Below are positions 16,656 through 25,336 of a stretch of DNA of 64,000 nucleotides, piece by piece. The position numbers and the translations under genes are program-made. The number at the start of each line of letters is the position of its first letter. Positions within the stretch are counted from its first letter, which is position 1. The DNA is from JAQVCM01 sp040403095 (GTDB lineage: Bacteria; Bacteroidota; Bacteroidia; Flavobacteriales_D; Crocinitomicaceae): positions 1 through 64,000 of the forward strand of contig JBBALI010000012.1 of NCBI GenBank assembly GCA_040403095.1, written 5' to 3'. Below the pieces are notes generated by a model. The model was not told the DNA's origin, did no database searches, and saw only the letters and a list, made by a program, of their open reading frames with translations.

Positions 16656-18717
16656 GCAAATCTTTTTGTTCTTTTTGCTTTTTGTACCTTTCTTATCAAT
16701 AGGACAAAGTCGCTCGGAATTGATTCAGCAACGAATTGAATTTATTTCTGAACAACTTGAATCAGAAGAAATTGATTTGACCAATGTCATTGAACAGTTA
16801 AATTACTATTTTGATCGACCATTGAATCTCAACAATGCAACCACAGAAGATTTGAAAAGTTTGGAATTGTTGACAGATATTCAAATCAATGACTTAATCC
16901 TACACATCAAGCAAACTGGAAAGTTAATCAGTATTTATGAACTTCAATCTCTGAAATATTGGGATTTACAAACCATTCAATTAGTGCGTCCATTTGTGCA
17001 AGTGGATGATAAATTGGATCAATTGCATGTTTCTTTGAAAGAAGCGTTGAAATTTGGGAAATTTGAAGTTTTTCTCCGATATCAAACAGTTCCGGAGCCA
17101 AAAAGTGGTTACGATAAGGTGCCAGATTCTGTGAAACTTTTGAGTAATAAATATTACTATGGAAATGCCGATCGATATTATACTCGCTTGCGATATAGTT
17201 ACAGAACGAATTTAAGCGTTGGAATCACTGCTGAAAAGGATCCTGGAGAGCAATTTTTCCGTGGAACTCAAAAAAATGGTTTTGATTTTTATTCTATGCA
17301 TGCTTATTATAAGGGTGGGAAATATTTGAAAGGAATTGCTTTGGGCGACTATCAAATTCAAATTGGTCAAGGATTGAATTTTTGGTCGGGATACGCTTTC
17401 GGAAAAACAGCTGATGTCACCAACATCAAGAAAAACGCGCAAGCTTTGAAACCTTATACTTCAGTAGATGAAAACAGATTCATGCGCGGGGCAGCCATAG
17501 ATTTAGGATTTAAAAGCTTTGCTTTGACACTTTTTGGCTCATACAAAGCTGTTGATGCGTCTGTCACAGCTGACTCTTTATTCGATGATTTAGAATTTGT
17601 TTCAAGTATTAATGTCTCAGGATTTCACCGTACGACTTCAGAAATTGCGAAGAAAAACAATTTAATTGAAACAGTTGGTGGAGGAAATTTGCGTTACGCC
17701 AAACGAAATTTGACTTTAGGTTTGGCGGGTGTATATCAAGGATATAACAAAGATTACACGAAAGATTTACAACTTTACAATCAATTTGATTTCAGAGGAA
17801 AAACAAATACAAGTATCAGCGGCGATTACAGCTATGTTTGGCGAAATGTGAATTTATTCGGTGAAGCTTCTCGTTCAGGATATTCTGGTCAAACAGCTTT
17901 GTTGCAAGGTTTGATTTTTGCCCTTGATTCAAAAGCTTCATTGAGTGTTTTATACCGCAATTATGCGCGAGGTTACCAAACTTTCTACAATACTGGTTTT
18001 TCTGAAGGAAGCAATACACAAAATGAATCAGGATTATACCTTGGTTTAAAAGTTCGAATGAACAGCTCTTGGTCTATTAATACTTACATGGATTTTTTCC
18101 AACAACCTTGGTTGAAATACCAAGTTGACGCTCCATCTTCGGGTCACGAATTTTTGTTTCAACCAAGTTACAAGCCTAACAAGCAAATGGAAGTTTATGG
18201 ACGATTCAGACAACAATTGAGACAAAAAAACAGCCGAGATTCTGACGGAACAGTCACTCAAATTGAAGATGTTTTTCAGCGTAATTACCGCTTAAATTTT
18301 ACTTATCAAGTGACCGAAGGAATTCAATTGAAAAGCAGAATTGAATATGTGACGATTAATCGCAAGAGCAATACGCCAGAAACTGGAATGATGATTTCAC
18401 AAGACATTTTGATCAAGCCGAAAAGTATGCCTTTCGACATTGCACTTCGATATGCCTTTTTTGATACTGATTCATACGATACAAGACTATATACTTTTGA
18501 AACCAATGCGTTGTATGTTTTCTCCGTTCCCGCATACTACTATCAAGGAAGTCGCGCTTATGTGATGGTGCGTTATTCTTTTCTTCGAAAATTTGATTTG
18601 TGGTTGCGCTACGGCTCTTTCATTTATTCAAATAGAACAAGCTTAAGTTCAGGAAGCGAAGAAATTTCTGGAAATAGAAAACAGGATGTTACCGTGCAGT
18701 TGAGGATGAGTTTTTAA
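16648..18717 (+). CDS. Helix-hairpin-helix outer-membrane beta-barrel protein
   Basis: 689 residues. Signal peptide (ending SIGQS), then a tandem helix-hairpin-helix region at about residues 50-125, with LNLNNATTEDLKSLELLTD and SIYELQSLKYWDLQTI, followed by a long beta-barrel (aromatic-rich alternating strands ending DVTVQLRMSF). Similar ComEA-like HhH plus barrel proteins are common in Bacteroidota and their role is not established. I use the ATG at 16648 inside the 3' end of the upstream gene (8-bp overlap) because it gives a clean signal peptide. Coupling with the PorV/Q-like gene suggests a two-protein surface complex. Confidence 0.75.
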   Translation: MNKQIFLFFLLFVPFLSIGQSRSELIQQRIEFISEQLESEEIDLTNVIEQLNYYFDRPLNLNNATTEDLKSLELLTDIQINDLILHIKQTGKLISIYELQSLKYWDLQTIQLVRPFVQVDDKLDQLHVSLKEALKFGKFEVFLRYQTVPEPKSGYDKVPDSVKLLSNKYYYGNADRYYTRLRYSYRTNLSVGITAEKDPGEQFFRGTQKNGFDFYSMHAYYKGGKYLKGIALGDYQIQIGQGLNFWSGYAFGKTADVTNIKKNAQALKPYTSVDENRFMRGAAIDLGFKSFALTLFGSYKAVDASVTADSLFDDLEFVSSINVSGFHRTTSEIAKKNNLIETVGGGNLRYAKRNLTLGLAGVYQGYNKDYTKDLQLYNQFDFRGKTNTSISGDYSYVWRNVNLFGEASRSGYSGQTALLQGLIFALDSKASLSVLYRNYARGYQTFYNTGFSEGSNTQNESGLYLGLKVRMNSSWSINTYMDFFQQPWLKYQVDAPSSGHEFLFQPSYKPNKQMEVYGRFRQQLRQKNSRDSDGTVTQIEDVFQRNYRLNFTYQVTEGIQLKSRIEYVTINRKSNTPETGMMISQDILIKPKSMPFDIALRYAFFDTDSYDTRLYTFETNALYVFSVPAYYYQGSRAYVMVRYSFLRKFDLWLRYGSFIYSNRTSLSSGSEEISGNRKQDVTVQLRMSF

Positions 18718-18720
18718 TTA

Positions 18721-18790
18721 GGAGATATTAGGATTTTAGGATTCTAAGACTTGAGACATTAGACTGAAGACCTAAGACATTAGACCTCAG
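18721..18790. repeat. ATTAGAC-type intergenic repeat, copy 1
   Basis: Degenerate short units with AGACCTAAGACATTAGACC at 18768-18786. The same 19-mer with two differences recurs at 20679-20697 in the intergenic region after the second NlpC/P60 gene. Confidence 0.6.
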
Positions 18791-18818
18791 TTATGCGTAA
18801 TGTAAAGACCAAAACATA

Positions 18819-19376
18819 ATGACAAAAATTCTGACATTATTATTATTGCTATCGTTTGTTGCTTATGGGCAAACAAATACTAAGAAAGAATCTGGAAACA
18901 ATCTTCTCCAAACAAATAACGAATGGGAAACATTGGACAAATCAAATTATTCTATTCAGTATCCAGCGACATGGGATCTTAATCAAAGTGGACAAATGGG
19001 GACAAGTTTTATTTTATTTTCTCCATTAGAATCTGATTTAGATAAATTTAAAGAAAATATTATTCTATTAGTACAAGATTTATCTGGCAGAAATATTGAT
19101 CTTAATCAATACTGTGAAATATCCGAAGGACAAATTAAAACAATGGTGACTAATTCCAATTTGATAGAAAGTAAAAGAATAAAAAATGTAAAAGGTGAAT
19201 ATCAAAAATTAATTTATTCTGGAGACCAAGGAATATTTCATTTAATATTTGAACAATATTATTGGGTAATTGATGAAAAGGCATTTGTTCTGACAGTCAC
19301 GAGCGAGCAAGACAAATTTGCTGACTTTAAGGAAACAGGTGAGAAAATTCTAAATTCATTTGTTATAAATAAATAA
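18819..19376 (+). CDS. Secreted protein with a PsbP/DcrB-like fold
   Basis: 185 residues, with a signal peptide (MTKILTLLLLLSFVAYGQ) and a domain whose opening YSIQYPATWDLNQSGQ matches the start of PsbP/DcrB/MOG1-like proteins. No catalytic residues are recognisable. Proteins of this type are small periplasmic beta-sheet proteins; a role is unknown. It stands alone between two repeat-bearing intergenic stretches. Assignment to the fold is tentative. Confidence 0.6.
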   Translation: MTKILTLLLLLSFVAYGQTNTKKESGNNLLQTNNEWETLDKSNYSIQYPATWDLNQSGQMGTSFILFSPLESDLDKFKENIILLVQDLSGRNIDLNQYCEISEGQIKTMVTNSNLIESKRIKNVKGEYQKLIYSGDQGIFHLIFEQYYWVIDEKAFVLTVTSEQDKFADFKETGEKILNSFVINK

Positions 19377-19684
19377 ACTTCGCAAGACAGCACTTAAAAC
19401 TTGTGCGTGCGACATCAAAGTATTTGTTAATTCAAAATCGATCGACGAGTTATTCTTATTTTGCAAATGCTAGAAACAATGTAAATTAATCAAAACGTTT
19501 CGGTAGACGAGTGTAATCAAGCCGCAAAAGTTCTAGATACAAAATTACATTTCGGTTATTTCGTGATAAAAACTCTCTTAAATCTAAAAATCCAAAAGTC
19601 TAATAATCTAACAATCTAAAATTTGTCTAAGAGTTGCGTAGCAAAGGTTCTAACATCTTTTGTCTAATAGCGTAGCGGGTCTTT
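19377..19684. repeat. 308-bp intergenic region with repeat units and GCGTAGC echoes
   Basis: No gene is seen. 19579-19630 holds TCTAAAAATCC and AATCTAACAATCTAAA units of the TTAG-type family. Further on, GCGTAGC occurs twice (about 19636 and 19670). The first 200 bases are more mixed in composition and contain no recognisable coding sequence. Confidence 0.45.
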
Positions 19685-20095
19685 CTAGTAGTTTTTCAAT
19701 TGAATCAATCGACTCTTAATTGTTTCCAATTTTTCGATAACGTCCTGTGAGGTAGTGGTTTCTTCGGTAGTTTCGATTTCTTTTTGTGCGGGGCTTCGGC
19801 GTTTCAGGGCTTTTCTTGCTCCTTCCAATGTGAATCCTTGATTTTTAACTAAATCGTAGATTTTATTGAAATTTTTTATGTCTTTTGGAGTGAATAAACG
19901 ATTGCCTTTTTTGTTTTTTTTCGGGGTAATAATATCAAATTCTTTGTCCCAAAATCTTATCAAAGAAGTGTTTACCCCAAACATAGTGGCTACTTCACCG
20001 ATGGAGTAATACAATTTTGTCAATTCGTTTTCAGCTACTTTGTTCAAACCCTTATTGTTTAAAGTGTGAAAATAGTTATATTTTTGCAACCGCAA
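19685..20095 (-). CDS. MerR family transcriptional regulator
   Basis: 136 residues or fewer. The winged helix DNA-binding domain is clear: YYSIGEVATMFGVNTSLIRFW, then FDIITPKKNKKGNRLFTPKDI. A C-terminal region rich in Glu/Thr and Lys follows and contains no recognisable effector domain. The ATG at 20095 overlaps the divergent NlpC/P60 start, and a TTG at 20047 would give a more usual length, so the start is uncertain. MerR-like regulators of this small type are common in Bacteroidota; the target is unknown, though the divergent gene is a candidate. Confidence 0.8.
   Translation of the reverse strand: MRLQKYNYFHTLNNKGLNKVAENELTKLYYSIGEVATMFGVNTSLIRFWDKEFDIITPKKNKKGNRLFTPKDIKNFNKIYDLVKNQGFTLEGARKALKRRSPAQKEIETTEETTTSQDVIEKLETIKSRLIQLKNY
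20079..20086 (+). promoter_or_regulatory. -7 element abutting the second NlpC/P60 start
   Basis: TATTTTTG with 8 nt to the ATG at 20095; a possible TTG at 20055-20057 is 21 bp upstream. The spacing predicts an almost leaderless transcript. Confidence 0.55.
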
Positions 20096-20670
20096 TGCAA
20101 AGAATAAGTCTGAAATTGTATTTTTTATTCATTTTTTCGTTTTTATCAACGATTCAATTGCGTGCGCAAGAACAAGTTGTAGATACAATTAAACCAAAAA
20201 TTGCTTTATCGACACTCGATTCATTGGGTTTAATTCAATTTGATACAACGGTGCGCAGGAACAGTGAACATGTAGATAAAATTATTGATTACGCCAAAAA
20301 TTTTCTTGGAACGCCCTATCGCAGTGCTGGAATGACGCCTTCAGGATTCGATTGTTCTGGCTTCATTTTTTACGTGATGGGAAATTTTGGATTAACTTTA
20401 ACGCATTCAAGTTACGGAATGGCAGAATTTGGAAAAACAGTAAAATTGGCTGACATTCGTCCAGGCGATTTGATGTTTTTCAAAGGAAGTAGCACCAAAA
20501 GTTCAAGAATTGGCCACGTTGCTATGGTAGTGGAAGTAGGTCCAAATTCAATTAAGTTTATTCACTCATCTACCTCTCGCGGTGTGGTAATCGATAATTT
20601 TGTTGGAAGTAAATACTATATTCCGCGTTACATCACGACCAAGCGTTTGGATTATGGTGTTGAAGAATAG
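20095..20670 (+). CDS. NlpC/P60 family peptidoglycan endopeptidase (paralogue 2)
   Basis: 191 residues with signal peptide (MQRISLKLYFLFIFSFLST) and NlpC/P60 domain. Catalytic residues Cys87, His141 and His157 have the same numbers as in paralogue 1, and the two share long blocks such as GMTPSGFDCSGF and GKTVKLAD. Periplasmic peptidoglycan hydrolase. The ATG at 20095 is chosen because the promoter element ends 8 nt before it and the codons upstream make no signal peptide. It is divergent from the MerR gene, sharing the promoter region. Confidence 0.9.
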   Translation: MQRISLKLYFLFIFSFLSTIQLRAQEQVVDTIKPKIALSTLDSLGLIQFDTTVRRNSEHVDKIIDYAKNFLGTPYRSAGMTPSGFDCSGFIFYVMGNFGLTLTHSSYGMAEFGKTVKLADIRPGDLMFFKGSSTKSSRIGHVAMVVEVGPNSIKFIHSSTSRGVVIDNFVGSKYYIPRYITTKRLDYGVEE

Positions 20671-20678
20671 CTTTTTTT

Positions 20679-20725
20679 AGACCTAAGATATTAGACTGCA
20701 GACATTAGACCATAGACATTAGACA
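20679..20725. repeat. ATTAGAC-type intergenic repeat, copy 2
   Basis: Units AGACCTAAGATATTAGAC, GACATTAGACC and GACATTAGAC follow the NlpC/P60 stop; the first unit matches copy 1 at 18768-18786. Confidence 0.6.
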
Positions 20726-20801
20726 AATGTACTTCCCTAAATAGAGTTGATCGTTTTGATTTAAAATTTAAAGTTTCACCTTGAGACCTTCATTTTTGGG
20801 C

Positions 20802-20828
20802 AAAAAAAAGCCACATTGCTGTGGCTTT
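20802..20828 (-). terminator. Intrinsic terminator of sucD
   Basis: Stem AAAGCCAC (20807-20814) with GTGGCTTT (20821-20828) and a loop of 6. On the minus strand it runs into T from the A-run at 20802-20809, after the sucD stop at 20850. Confidence 0.85.
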
Positions 20829-20849
20829 CAATAATTATGAAGTTTGTAA

Positions 20850-21728
20850 TTAAGCGATAACGCCCATTACTTCTGCCATTTTCTTTCCGATTTCTGCTGG
20901 AGAATCAACTACGTGAATTCCGCATTCTCTCATGATTCGTTTTTTAGCTTCTGCTGTATCATCATGTCCACCTACAATTGCACCTGCGTGACCCATAGTA
21001 CGTCCTGCTGGAGCAGTTTCACCTGCGATAAATCCAACCACTGGTTTAGTTCCATTTTCCTTGATCCAACGTGCAGCGATAGCTTCTAAGTTTCCACCAA
21101 TCTCACCAATCATTACGATTCCTTCAGTTTCTGGATCATTCATCAATAATTCAACTGCTTCTTTTGTAGTTGTTCCAATAATTGGATCTCCACCAATTCC
21201 GATTGCAGTTGTGATTCCTAATCCTGCTTTCGCCACTTGATCCGCAGCTTCGTATGTTAATGTTCCTGATTTAGAAACAATTCCGATTTTACCTTTGTGA
21301 AAAACGAAACCTGGCATAATACCTACTTTCGCTTCGCCTGCAGTAATCACACCTGGACAGTTTGGACCGATTAAACGGGCACCAGAACCTTTCAAATATT
21401 CTTTCGCTTTCACCATGTCGTTTACTGGAATTCCTTCAGTAATACAAACAATCACTTTGATTCCTGCATTCGCCGCTTCCATGATTGCATCTGCTGCAAA
21501 AGCTGGTGGAACAAAAATAATAGAAACATCAGCACCTGTTGTGTTCACTGCGTCAGCTACTGTATTAAAAACTGGTCTATCTAAATGAGAAGAACCACCT
21601 TTTCCTGGAGTTACACCTCCTACAACGTTTGTTCCATATTCAATCATTTGACCTGCGTGAAAAGTACCTTCACTTCCAGTAAAACCTTGAACAATTACCT
21701 TTGAATCTTTATTAACAAGTACGCTCAT
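20850..21728 (-). CDS. sucD: Succinate-CoA ligase (ADP-forming) subunit alpha
   Basis: 292 residues, full length. CoA-binding domain near the N-terminus (GFTGSEGTFHAGQMIEYG), ATP-grasp partner motifs and the phosphorylated histidine His247 in GRTMGHAGAIVGG are intact. The GPNCPGVI motif near residues 121-128 is conserved. It converts succinyl-CoA to succinate with substrate-level phosphorylation in the TCA cycle, paired with a SucC not in this window. It has its own promoter (21764-21794) and terminator, so sucD is not in an operon with sucC here. Confidence 0.97.
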   Translation of the reverse strand: MSVLVNKDSKVIVQGFTGSEGTFHAGQMIEYGTNVVGGVTPGKGGSSHLDRPVFNTVADAVNTTGADVSIIFVPPAFAADAIMEAANAGIKVIVCITEGIPVNDMVKAKEYLKGSGARLIGPNCPGVITAGEAKVGIMPGFVFHKGKIGIVSKSGTLTYEAADQVAKAGLGITTAIGIGGDPIIGTTTKEAVELLMNDPETEGIVMIGEIGGNLEAIAARWIKENGTKPVVGFIAGETAPAGRTMGHAGAIVGGHDDTAEAKKRIMRECGIHVVDSPAEIGKKMAEVMGVIA

Positions 21729-21763
21729 TTTTGCGGATTTTATTTTGCTTATTTATTTGATGT

Positions 21764-21794
21764 CAAATTTAGCTTTTTGATTTCGGATAGACAA
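21764..21794 (-). promoter_or_regulatory. sucD promoter
   Basis: Minus strand TTG (21794-21792), 20-bp spacer, TAAATTTG (21771-21764). Both elements match the Bacteroidota consensus exactly. The leader would be about 30 nt. Confidence 0.75.
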
Positions 21795-21954
21795 GAGAAA
21801 ATTTATAAAATATCAAATCAATTTGGTAATTTGGAATACATGAAAATGGAAACTTGAAATTTTAATTCAAGCATGTGACAAAATAAATAAAAAATGAGCG
21901 TGAAATTGCTAAATATCTGCGTACTTTAGCTGAATTAATGTACACCTTAACTTT

Positions 21955-22401
21955 ATGAAAAAATCACTTATTGCATTGTTAATTCTTATCAGTTTTCAAT
22001 CTTTTGGTCAATTAAAATATTTGAAAGATCAATCGGAAACTGAAAAATTATCCACCAAAGTAACAGAACTTTTCATTCAAAATAAAATGAATGATTGCTT
22101 CAAAGAATTGCAAAAATACTGGCCCTTACCAGAAAATGAGATTGAAGCATTGCAAGAAAAGACTACGAGATATATGAATATCATCGAAGATAGATTTGGC
22201 AAAGCGATTGATTTTAAAAAAGTTAAAAATGAGGTGATCGCTGATTTTGCAATTCGTGAATCTTATATTATTCGTTTTGAAAACACAGCAATTCGTGTGA
22301 TTTACACCTATTACAAAAATAACAATGGTTGGATTTTAAATGAATTTAAGTGGGACGATTCATTTGCTGAAGAGTTTAGGGAAAGTGAAATCAAAAAATA
22401 A
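21955..22401 (+). CDS. Secreted hypothetical protein
   Basis: 148 residues with signal peptide (MKKSLIALLILISFQSFGQ) and a charged helical body ending in a basic tail (SEIKK). No family is recognised; a small nuclear-transport-factor-like or DUF3887-like fold is conceivable from the length and the YYKNNNGWILNEFKW ending. It overlaps the 3' end of the convergent gene by 11 bp. Confidence 0.55.
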   Translation: MKKSLIALLILISFQSFGQLKYLKDQSETEKLSTKVTELFIQNKMNDCFKELQKYWPLPENEIEALQEKTTRYMNIIEDRFGKAIDFKKVKNEVIADFAIRESYIIRFENTAIRVIYTYYKNNNGWILNEFKWDDSFAEEFRESEIKK

Positions 22402-22753
22402 TAAGTTCCAAATTACCAGCCCAATAACAAGCTCGCGAACCAATTAGATAATTTCCTTTTTTGAGGTTTGAAATGTCCAATTCAAAATAATATTTCATTG
22501 GATTTTTTGGATTTGATTTTCTGACCGCTTCTATATTTAATTTGTTTTCTGCAGGATTCAAAGTTTGAACTAAAAAAATGCGGTCTGCATAAATAGCATC
22601 AATTCTGATTTTTGAAAACTTATTCGCTTTTAAAACCAAAGAATTTAACATTTCTGATCCACTACTGTAAAAATCTTTACCACCAATTTTTTTGGTTCTC
22701 TCAACTTTAAATGAAGTTGTTAAAATCAATAAAACAAAAAAGCAAAATTTCAT
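22391..22753 (-). CDS. Small secreted hypothetical protein
   Basis: 120 residues beginning MKFCFFVLLILTTSF, a signal peptide. The ATG at 22753 is preferred over an ATG 6 bp upstream because it gives the shorter usual signal peptide; both are possible. No domain is recognised; beta-rich. It runs 11 bp past the end of the convergent gene at 21955-22401. Its start lies 13 bp after the GH53 stop, which suggests it is the last gene of the GH13-GH53 operon. Confidence 0.55.
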   Translation of the reverse strand: MKFCFFVLLILTTSFKVERTKKIGGKDFYSSGSEMLNSLVLKANKFSKIRIDAIYADRIFLVQTLNPAENKLNIEAVRKSNPKNPMKYYFELDISNLKKGNYLIGSRACYWAGNLELIIF

Positions 22754-22766
22754 GTTCAAATTTTTT

Positions 22767-23849
22767 TCATTGTTTGAAAATAGCTAAGATTGGCAATGCT
22801 TTGTTTTGAAAATCCCAAAAAGCTTGATTTTCAACAGCGGAGCCATTACTTGCTGTGGAACCTTTGTAACTAATCCATTCTCCCCCCCAATAACAAAAAC
22901 CCAAGCCCTTGGGAACCTCTAATAAAATCGATTTCAACTTTGCTAAATATGCTTTTTGTCCTTCAGGTGTTGCCGCAAATTCAGGCAAAATCTGTGAATT
23001 TAAACCTACGATATTATTGGTCCAATCATTATAACCAAAGGTAAAAGGATAAGATGTTTCAGCCAAGAAAATTGGCTTATTCTGAGTGCTCGAAATGGTT
23101 ATTAAATTATTTTTCAAAGAATCCAAATTTTTTCCATGCCACATTGGATAGTAACTTAAACCAATAATATCATAATCTAAACCAGCCAATGAAGAAAAAA
23201 ATCCGTTGGCATTGACATGACCTGCATAATGAATCACAATTTTAGTTTTACTGCTTGATGCCCTTACTGCTTCAATACCTTTTTGCAACAAACCTTTCAT
23301 TTGCGAAAGATTTGAAAAACTTCCTTCCGGCCACAATAAACCATTATTGATTTCATTTCCAATTTGAATGTAATCTGGTTTTATTTGTGTCATAATTTTG
23401 GTTGTAAAAGCGTATACACTGTCTTTCAAATCTGCAAAATTCAAACTTTGCCAAGCAACTGGTTTTGTTTGCTGAGAAGGATCAGCCCAAGAATCTGAAT
23501 AATGAACCGTCAGCAACACTTTCATTCCCAATGAATGCACTTCATCTGCAAGAATTTTTACCGATTCAAGGGAGGAAGTGGTTTCGGCTGGTTGATTCCA
23601 AACGCGCAGACGAATAACATTGACACCACTGCTTTTTAGCGTTTGCAACATATCTTCTGTTTGATTATTTGCATTTTTCATGCTAAGCCCCGACAATCTG
23701 ATTTCTGGGAGTAAAGACATATCAGCGCCTTTAATTTCCAAATCTTCTGAAACAACAATTGCAGGAGTTTCTGATTCCTTCTTTTCACATGAAAAAAGAA
23801 TTGCGGCAAGAAGTGAAAAAAGGATTAAAATTGATTTTTGTAAACGCAT
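22767..23849 (-). CDS. Arabinogalactan endo-beta-1,4-galactanase-like lipoprotein (GH53)
   Basis: 360 residues. Lipoprotein signal with Cys21 (LLAAILFSC). The GH53 TIM-barrel carries the acid/base Glu166 in IGNEINNG and the nucleophile Glu264 in FLAETSYPF, plus RLRVWNQP and TVHYSDSWADP. It would hydrolyse beta-1,4-galactans at the cell surface or in the periplasm. It follows the GH13 gene at 15 bp spacing, so the two form an operon. No SusC/SusD genes lie nearby, so it is not part of an obvious polysaccharide utilisation locus in this window. Confidence 0.92.
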   Translation of the reverse strand: MRLQKSILILFSLLAAILFSCEKKESETPAIVVSEDLEIKGADMSLLPEIRLSGLSMKNANNQTEDMLQTLKSSGVNVIRLRVWNQPAETTSSLESVKILADEVHSLGMKVLLTVHYSDSWADPSQQTKPVAWQSLNFADLKDSVYAFTTKIMTQIKPDYIQIGNEINNGLLWPEGSFSNLSQMKGLLQKGIEAVRASSSKTKIVIHYAGHVNANGFFSSLAGLDYDIIGLSYYPMWHGKNLDSLKNNLITISSTQNKPIFLAETSYPFTFGYNDWTNNIVGLNSQILPEFAATPEGQKAYLAKLKSILLEVPKGLGFCYWGGEWISYKGSTASNGSAVENQAFWDFQNKALPILAIFKQ

Positions 23850-23864
23850 TTTTGTATTTTTAAA

Positions 23865-25235
23865 CTATTGATTTTTTAAAATCAAATATTCATAATTTGT
23901 TAAACTTAGCGTTGTCCCCAAAGTTATATTGGAATTATCCATGGCGTTAATCCAATTACTTCCTTGCAAAACTGCAGGAATTGAATAATCAAGTGCATTG
24001 TTTCTTGCATTCACCATAATCAATACCTTGTCTGTACCTAAAGATTTTTGAAAACAAAGTACATCTGTGGAACCTGTAAAAGTAGAAATTGTTCCTCTTC
24101 TAGAAGCGGCAGAACCCACATAAAATTGCAACATATTTTTATACGCCAATAACATATCTGGATTCAAATTCCAGTTGATGGGTGATTTTGTAAAAAATGG
24201 CAAAACACTTGTTCTTCCAACTTCCTGTCCAGAATAAATTAAGGGTACTCCTCCCATAAAAATGGTTGGAACTGAAGCGGCTAAAGCGCCCAGTTTTCCG
24301 TTAAACATAGTAATTGGTGTACTTTCCCATGCCGATTCATCATGATTGGTTGTAAAACGAATTTTGTGCTTTCCTACTGGAACGGAAGTATATTCCGAAA
24401 TGTTCGTTGCGATAAATCCCGAGGTTGTTGAACCCGCCCAGCAATTTTGTGCAGCTGTATAAAAATTCCATCCGTAAGTCATATCAAAACCAGCAGTATA
24501 ATGATCTGCTCTGGTTCCTTCAGCTAAAAAAGTTAAATTCCGATTTGGCAAAGTACGCAGTTCAGTAATAGCTTCGTTCCAAAAAGTGAATGGAACACCA
24601 TCCGCATAATCGCATCTAAAACCATCCACATTTGCTTCCAAAACCCAATATTTCATTGCATCAATCATGGCAGCACGCATGTCAGAATTAGAAAAATTTA
24701 AATCAGCAACATCATTCCAATTGGTGCCAGCCGGAATAACAATATTTCCAGCGACATCTTGAGTATACCAATCCGGATGTGCCGCAATCCAAGGATTATC
24801 CCATGAAGTATGATTTGCTACCCAATCCAAAATCACTGTCATATTTTGAGCGTGTGCAAGTGTTGTAAGTTGCCTCAAATCTTCTAAACTGCCATATTCA
24901 GTGCTAACTTCTTTGTAATTTTTGACACAATATGGAGAGTGAACTGAATTTAAAACTCCTTCCGAGTAAATCGGCATCAACCAAATTGTATTGACTCCCA
25001 AAGCTTTAATTTCAGACAATCGACTAATTACACCTTGCAAATTTCCGGCATTACTGAAAGCACGTAAATTTATTTCATACATCACAACATCTTCCGTTGC
25101 AGGCATATTGGCATAAGGTGTTCCATATTGGACATAACCAGTTGGAGTATCTACCACAATTGGATCTTTTTCTTTTTTACAAGAAAGAAATCCGAATGTG
25201 ACAATGAATAAAATTGAAAGTTTTAAATTTATCAT
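23865..25235 (-). CDS. Alpha-amylase family glycoside hydrolase lipoprotein (GH13)
   Basis: 456 residues. Lipobox Cys19 after FGFLS. The four GH13 motifs are present: region I DWVANH (Asp137, Asn141, His142), region II GFRCD (nucleophile Asp209), region III LAEG (acid Glu239) and region IV TNHDES (Asn297, His298, Asp299). Cell-surface or periplasmic hydrolysis of alpha-glucans is expected, exact specificity unknown. It is the first gene of an operon with the GH53 lipoprotein. The pairing of alpha- and beta-linkage enzymes is not typical of known single-substrate loci. Confidence 0.93.
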   Translation of the reverse strand: MINLKLSILFIVTFGFLSCKKEKDPIVVDTPTGYVQYGTPYANMPATEDVVMYEINLRAFSNAGNLQGVISRLSEIKALGVNTIWLMPIYSEGVLNSVHSPYCVKNYKEVSTEYGSLEDLRQLTTLAHAQNMTVILDWVANHTSWDNPWIAAHPDWYTQDVAGNIVIPAGTNWNDVADLNFSNSDMRAAMIDAMKYWVLEANVDGFRCDYADGVPFTFWNEAITELRTLPNRNLTFLAEGTRADHYTAGFDMTYGWNFYTAAQNCWAGSTTSGFIATNISEYTSVPVGKHKIRFTTNHDESAWESTPITMFNGKLGALAASVPTIFMGGVPLIYSGQEVGRTSVLPFFTKSPINWNLNPDMLLAYKNMLQFYVGSAASRRGTISTFTGSTDVLCFQKSLGTDKVLIMVNARNNALDYSIPAVLQGSNWINAMDNSNITLGTTLSLTNYEYLILKNQ

Positions 25236-25336
25236 AATAAAGAATTCACTAAAAATAAAGGGGTTTTAATTTTCGAGTATTGACAATTTTGAAGCAGAGT
25301 AAAGGTACAAAATAAAATACTGACACAACAAGAATT

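Noticed and set aside
19377..19684. A pseudogene or small RNA gene
   Set aside because: No frame with recognisable protein similarity, no promoter of the consensus kind and no stable fold were seen; the 3' half is repeat sequence.
22767..25235. A full polysaccharide utilisation locus
   Set aside because: Neither SusC nor SusD nor a hybrid two-component regulator is adjacent; the TonB receptor at 57.6-60 kb is far away and paired with DUF4249.
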